Source: JBBDYH01 sp040901795 (GTDB taxonomy: Bacteria; Planctomycetota; Planctomycetia; Pirellulales; JALHPA01). From it: a DNA stretch of 16,727 nt. How positions within the stretch are numbered: the stretch's first letter is position 1; each line of letters begins with the position of its first letter. The notes beneath the pieces are model-generated. The model was given only the letters and a program-made list of their open reading frames with translations, ran no database searches and was not told where the DNA came from. The DNA is taken from assembly GCA_040901795.1 (NCBI GenBank), contig JBBDYH010000125.1, positions 1-16,727 of the forward strand, in the 5' to 3' direction. Made by a program: the position numbers and the translations under genes. This document shows, in pieces, positions 13,504 through 16,727 of this stretch.

Positions 13504-13773
13504 TCACCGTTTGGGTCGGCGCTTTTCCGAGTGCCTGAGATCTTCAAGCTTGATGCCACGGCCGCTGCGGAGGCTTGCGCGGGCCTGCTCGATACGCTTG
13601 AGGAAACGAGGGTCGTTTTCGAGTTGGTAATCGAACCACTCGTCTTCCGTGGCGAAGCCGACGAGGATGCCGGCGGGCCGGCCGTGCCTGGTAATGACGA
13701 TCTGTCCCTTCTCCGCCAAGCGCAGATATTTCGACAGGTCATCCTTGAGTTTTGTCAGGGGGACTTTTTTCAT
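13504..13773 (-). CDS. Second Phd/YefM-family antitoxin, no adjacent toxin
   Basis: This 89-residue protein starts MKKVPLTKLKDDLSKYLRLA, followed by KGQIVITRHGRPAGILVGFA, the usual Phd/YefM strand-turn motif, and an acidic middle (EDEWFDYQLENDPRFLKRI). The tail RHSEKRRPKR is basic. A GTG at 13782 is an alternative start three codons earlier. It is co-oriented with and upstream of the other antitoxin. The 120 bp between them encodes no complete protein, only an open tail ending LLIGGEEVIL that I do not recognise. The two antitoxins share the fold but differ in sequence, so they are not a recent tandem duplication. Confidence 0.82.
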   Translation of the reverse strand: MKKVPLTKLKDDLSKYLRLAEKGQIVITRHGRPAGILVGFATEDEWFDYQLENDPRFLKRIEQARASLRSGRGIKLEDLRHSEKRRPKR

Positions 13774-13847
13774 CGCTTTCACCGTATTTCTCCAACTTTC
13801 TCCAACCAGTCCTCTGCTTCCGACTTTACCGGTATCCGCGTCGAGCG

Positions 13848-14134
13848 GAAAGGGGCGACCGCGTCGTGATCAAAGACCCGAATGCCCCTCCGTTGTGGGC
13901 GAGGTTCTACGAGATTGAATCTGGGCGTCCGGTTGAAAAATGGGACTGGCTCCGAGCAGGTGTGCGTTGACGCGACAGAAACGGTCGTGACTCGGTGCCT
14001 GTCCCAATTCTTCAACACGCTGACAAATCGAAACGGAGCGCCGCAACGGCTACTCCTGGTACGGCCAATGGGGTAAAGAGGTGGCCGCGTCGTACGACAA
14101 GTGGAAGAACAAATGGCCGGACACGGAGGCGCGG
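13848..14134 (+). pseudogene. 3' remnant of a pectate-lyase-like gene, copy 2, interrupted
   Basis: The first piece (about 13848-13934) reads ERGDRVVIKDPNAPPLWARF, then YEIESGRPV. The second piece (14027-14134) reads IETERRNGYSWYGQWGKEVA and continues to PDTEAR, in a different frame that stays open to a TGA at 14192-14194. Between them lies a REP-like palindrome replacing the segment that copy 1 encodes as FCGRDGVKKYHLSE. The pieces are clearly parts of one ancestral gene related to copy 1. No catalytic part is present upstream. Confidence 0.68.
13941..14006. mobile_element. REP-like palindromic element inserted in the pectate-lyase relic
   Basis: tgggactggctccgag (13941-13956) and ctcggtgcctgtccca (13991-14006) pair at 14 of 16 positions around a 34-bp centre that contains a small gcgt-tg-acgc hairpin. 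The flanks are coding-like sequence of the same gene, so this looks like an insertion. The shape is typical of REP sequences mobilised by IS200-like REP-associated tyrosine transposases; no such transposase is in this window. Confidence 0.62.
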
Positions 14135-14168
14135 TCGGCGGGCGCGAATAAGCGCCTGGAGCCAATTG

Positions 14169-15512
14169 CTACTTTTTGGGTTTGCGCTTCTTGATTCGGT
14201 TTTTCGAGGACTTTGTAGTAACGGCCTTGGCTGCCGCAGGAGCGGGATTCGTAACGACCTTCTGCATGTGACACATTTTGAGGACATGCAGCAAGCACAG
14301 CAGTACATGAGTCATCCGAATGGTCTTGACGACGAACTCGAGATAGCTGCAATGCGACTTCGCGTCCACGATGATCGAGCCCGTGCGCAGATCGTGCCTC
14401 GCGCTGTAGTGCCCGACGGCGTTGCGGAGCTCTCGGTCGAGAAGGGCATCCCACATCTGCTCGCAGACCGGTGTGGATTTCAAAAAGGCACGCTTCGGAC
14501 CATTTGGCCTCTCCGCGAACGCCGTGAGCGTCGGGACATTCTTGAAGTTATTCATGCGGTTGGCGGCGAGCGCTGCACAAATTGTCGCATCGAAGGAATC
14601 TTGATGCCCCCGTTCGACGACGTTGATCGTGCCGACGATGATGGACAGAACCCGGTGAGCCAGTTCGTAGCAGTCGACATAGTGGCCCTTCAGCACGTCG
14701 AAGTCGTCGCGCGGAAGCCGGAGTTCCGCGATAGCCTTTTCCATCCCCTCCTCGTAGAGCTCGGCGGGAATAGCTGCGAGCAGAGCCGATTTGTGGGTCG
14801 CCATGAAGTCGAATCGCTCAAGGACCAGCCGTTGAAGATCACCAACGCGCCCGTCCGCAAGTACACGCTCTGCGAACGAGCGCTGCTCCGGGAGCCTCAC
14901 CTTGTTTGACGAAAGGAAGTCGTTCCACTCCTTAACGAATCGGGGAAACCACTCCCCGATCAGCAAGGGGTGGTACGCCATGAGGAAAACAAGAGGAAGC
15001 ATGTCGTGGTACTGCCAATCCTTCTTTGGCTCGGGCCAGTTCTTGCCGAACAGGCGCCTTCCCTCTTCCTGAACCCGCTGCCAATCCTGGTTCAAATAGA
15101 AGTTGCCAAGTCTGCGAAGGCCCGCTCCATCCTCGGATATAATGTTCCGGAACAGACCGATTCGATGCATCGTTTCTGTGAACACTGACCCGAGCAACTG
15201 CGCGTTGTGCAGGAACGAAGAACCGCCTTCGTCGGCCATCTCGGTCGCCGTGCGGCGCGCCGGCAGGTCCGGATGCACGCTGATGGTTTGGAGGAAGGAT
15301 TCTTCGCTTTCCGGATCGATTAGCTTCGCGGACTCCATTTCTAGGCGCGCGCCGGGCTGTGGCTCGTACCAGATGACCTGCTTTCCCTTGATGACCGTGT
15401 GACAGCGGCCACAGACCACGAAGAACGGTTGCTCGATTTCCGCTCCTACGCTCACACGAAGAAGAAGCTGTGCCTGGCAGCCGGGGCACTCAACGCCGTA
15501 CCGAAAGATCAT
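14169..15512 (-). CDS. Zinc-ribbon protein with C-terminal HEPN-like domain, function unknown
   Basis: This 447-residue protein is not recognised as a known family. It opens with a zinc ribbon: CxxC at Cys9/Cys12 (VECPGCQAQ) and Cys34/Cys37 (VVCGRCHTV), 21 residues apart. The long middle is helical and rich in aromatic and charged residues (DWQYHDMLPLVFLMAYHPLL). Near the C-terminus, ELRNAVGHYSARHD (Arg363 to His368) fits the Rx4H motif of HEPN ribonuclease or nucleotide-binding domains and sits between predicted helices. The end is a lysine-rich tail. ATG 15512 is chosen because AGGAG lies 7 nt upstream and the product starts just before the zinc ribbon; the longer frame to 15635 is less likely. 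It follows a truncated SMC-like ATPase in the same direction. A role in RNA cleavage or defence is inferred only. Confidence 0.72.
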   Translation of the reverse strand: MIFRYGVECPGCQAQLLLRVSVGAEIEQPFFVVCGRCHTVIKGKQVIWYEPQPGARLEMESAKLIDPESEESFLQTISVHPDLPARRTATEMADEGGSSFLHNAQLLGSVFTETMHRIGLFRNIISEDGAGLRRLGNFYLNQDWQRVQEEGRRLFGKNWPEPKKDWQYHDMLPLVFLMAYHPLLIGEWFPRFVKEWNDFLSSNKVRLPEQRSFAERVLADGRVGDLQRLVLERFDFMATHKSALLAAIPAELYEEGMEKAIAELRLPRDDFDVLKGHYVDCYELAHRVLSIIVGTINVVERGHQDSFDATICAALAANRMNNFKNVPTLTAFAERPNGPKRAFLKSTPVCEQMWDALLDRELRNAVGHYSARHDLRTGSIIVDAKSHCSYLEFVVKTIRMTHVLLCLLHVLKMCHMQKVVTNPAPAAAKAVTTKSSKNRIKKRKPKK

Positions 15513-15519
15513 CAACGGT

Positions 15520-15524
15520 CTCCT
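15520..15524 (-). promoter_or_regulatory. Shine-Dalgarno AGGAG for the zinc-ribbon/HEPN-like gene
   Basis: On the minus strand AGGAG lies 7 nt before the ATG at 15512. It decides this start over the upstream in-frame ATG at 15635. Confidence 0.7.
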
Positions 15525-15861
15525 AAGGTGTCCGGCCCACCCATTGTCCCTGTGGCCGGCGGGGCATTCGACATTCTTCCGCCAAAAATCACGCCGCCAG
15601 TATTGTGAACGATGGCAACCCCTCACGCCACGCACGCATCTCGCATTGACCGCTCAAATTCGTCCGCCGGGCAATTGGTTAGCTTGCTTCATCAAAGTGG
15701 CGAGTGAGCTTCGCCGAGCTCGCCGTCCGCGTGGGTGTCGAGGTAGCAAACCTCCTTTCGTTATAGATGCGCCAGGTGGGACGGGTCGCAGCGACGCGCC
15801 GCGGAAGAAAGCCGCCCGATTCGTGCGGCTCGCTGCATTTGCGCGGTCCGCTGGTCCGTTC
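15525..15861. other. Gap between the HEPN-like gene and the truncated ATPase, no gene seen
   Basis: Short open frames here have low-complexity Arg/Ala-rich products and no recognised motif. A 13-mer ggtagcaaacctc at 15742-15754 also occurs at 13477-13489, between the two antitoxin genes, and probably belongs to a dispersed repeat. No terminator or promoter was recognised. Confidence 0.5.
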
Positions 15862-16659
15862 CTAGAACCCATATTTGTCTTTGCGCATTCGGAATGCCTC
15901 TTTGCCACCCTCCATGACCGTCGTTATCTTTCGACGGATTTGTTCAATGTCGATTGCACCTAGATCGTCAATATTTCCTCCTGACTGATCGGTGAGCGTT
16001 CGATAGTCGCACACAACAACCAAGTCAGCGTCACCATTTACGACGAGATTTGCATTGTGGCTTGAGAATAGAATCTGTCGCTTCATCTTTGCCTTCCAGA
16101 GTTCCTCCACGATCTCAAAGATCACTTGATTGTCTAGGTCATCCTCCGGCTGGTCGATCACGAGCGGAGGTCCATCCTGATTGAGTAGTACCCTCAATAG
16201 GACAGTTGCTTGTTGGCCCGCAGATGCCTCTCGAAACTCGATATACGTTTTCTCTCGCTGTTGGTATTCAAAGCGAGGAACGTCGGATAATTCGATCAGA
16301 CTGAGGTCAAGCCACTCGTCTAGCGTGACCTTGCGAGCAATCCGCTCAAGTTCCTTGTCCGTAAAACCGGCTGCGGACAAAAACGGGCAATTGGGCAACG
16401 AAGGTGATGCTGTATCAATTGCACCCCAGCGAATGAGTGATTCAATTTCATCGACCACGCGCTCCCATTCGGCTGCAGGATATGCAGACTTACCAATGCG
16501 TAGGAACAAATCCTCCAGCTTCTTTCCGCGAATGTTCGTCCCGGAGACTAGGGCCGTCAACCGTTCGTGAGCCGATCGGGTGCCCGCACCTCGGCGAATC
16601 GACGCGCGAATCCGGCCACCCGACAAGGACGTTAGTTCGTCGCACTTCTTTTGGAGCAT
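15862..16659 (-). CDS. 5'-truncated SMC/RecF-like AAA ATPase (C-terminal part only)
   Basis: The 265-residue product is the C-terminal half of an ABC/SMC-type ATPase. Seen are an end of coiled coil (LQKKCDELTSLSGGRIRAS), a signature-like EFREASAGQQATVLLRVLL (about 141-159), Walker B LVIDQPEDDLD (166-176), the switch histidine His201 in LFSSHNANLV, and the C-terminus EGGKEAFRMRKDKYGF, which recalls TrlF-type/PHP-associated ATPases. The N-terminal Walker A half is missing. The frame stays similar in character for 15 codons upstream of the ATG, then meets TAG at 16705-16707, so a nonsense mutation, frameshift or rearrangement probably broke it. It cannot hydrolyse ATP alone. It lies upstream of the HEPN-like gene in the same direction. 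Confidence 0.72.
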   Translation of the reverse strand: MLQKKCDELTSLSGGRIRASIRRGAGTRSAHERLTALVSGTNIRGKKLEDLFLRIGKSAYPAAEWERVVDEIESLIRWGAIDTASPSLPNCPFLSAAGFTDKELERIARKVTLDEWLDLSLIELSDVPRFEYQQREKTYIEFREASAGQQATVLLRVLLNQDGPPLVIDQPEDDLDNQVIFEIVEELWKAKMKRQILFSSHNANLVVNGDADLVVVCDYRTLTDQSGGNIDDLGAIDIEQIRRKITTVMEGGKEAFRMRKDKYGF

Positions 16660-16727
16660 GTCAGCCCGGTCCTGGGTGCATTCCCGTTTTGCGGACGTGA
16701 TGTGCTAGCACGCATTAAAGGTCCTGG

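Noticed and set aside
13531..13869. Plus-strand 112-codon open frame over the second antitoxin
   Set aside because: It is antisense to the Phd/YefM-type gene, which shows family motifs.
1..16727. tRNA, rRNA or riboswitch genes
   Set aside because: Reading the gaps showed no cloverleaf with conserved TTCGANTC-type arm, no rRNA-like stretch and no known riboswitch core.

Overview
The window reads as a high-G+C planctomycete chromosome, most like the Pirellulales. Two features point there: a microcompartment operon of the Planctomycetes-Verrucomicrobia (PVM) type, and the planctomycete pair of a DUF1559 pseudopilin-like gene with a small exported lipoprotein. Further signs are a DUF1080 protein, a DUF1593 protein, weak Shine-Dalgarno use and gene gaps full of short repeats. 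Taxonomy and family names come from recognition of sequence features, not from a database search.

Region 1 (1-6058, + strand) is the 3' part of a PVM-type bacterial microcompartment (BMC) operon for fucose/rhamnose-type sugars. It holds three BMC-P pentamer genes, an acylating aldehyde dehydrogenase with an N-terminal targeting helix, a zinc class II aldolase with a C-terminal targeting helix, an L-lactate/malate dehydrogenase family protein, and a class I aldolase-like protein with a cysteine-rich tail. The expected scheme: the class II aldolase splits a deoxy-ketose 1-phosphate into DHAP and lactaldehyde, the dehydrogenase makes lactyl-CoA inside the shell, and the LDH/MDH protein may recycle NAD+. 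The hexameric shell proteins, phosphotransacylase and kinase expected of such loci are not here and are probably upstream. Almost every gene junction carries a heptanucleotide tandem array or a palindrome. Three AACCCTG arrays end 0-3 nt before a start codon.

Region 2 (6075-10457, - strand) holds a PIN-domain toxin with its antitoxin, a nucleotidyltransferase-HD fusion, an exported DUF1080 protein, and the DUF1559 + EF-hand lipoprotein pair.

Region 3 (about 10460-11470) has no convincing gene and is rich in repeats.

Region 4 (11470-14194) has an exported DUF1593 (nucleoside-hydrolase-like) gene, then two decayed 3' ends of pectate-lyase-like genes about 1.1 kb apart. They bracket two Phd/YefM-type antitoxin genes that have no visible toxins. 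The second relic is split by a REP-like palindrome.

Region 5 (14169-16727, - strand) holds a zinc-ribbon protein with a HEPN-like Rx4H motif and, upstream of it, a 5'-truncated SMC/RecF-like ATPase. Together they look like a possible, perhaps decaying, defence-type module.
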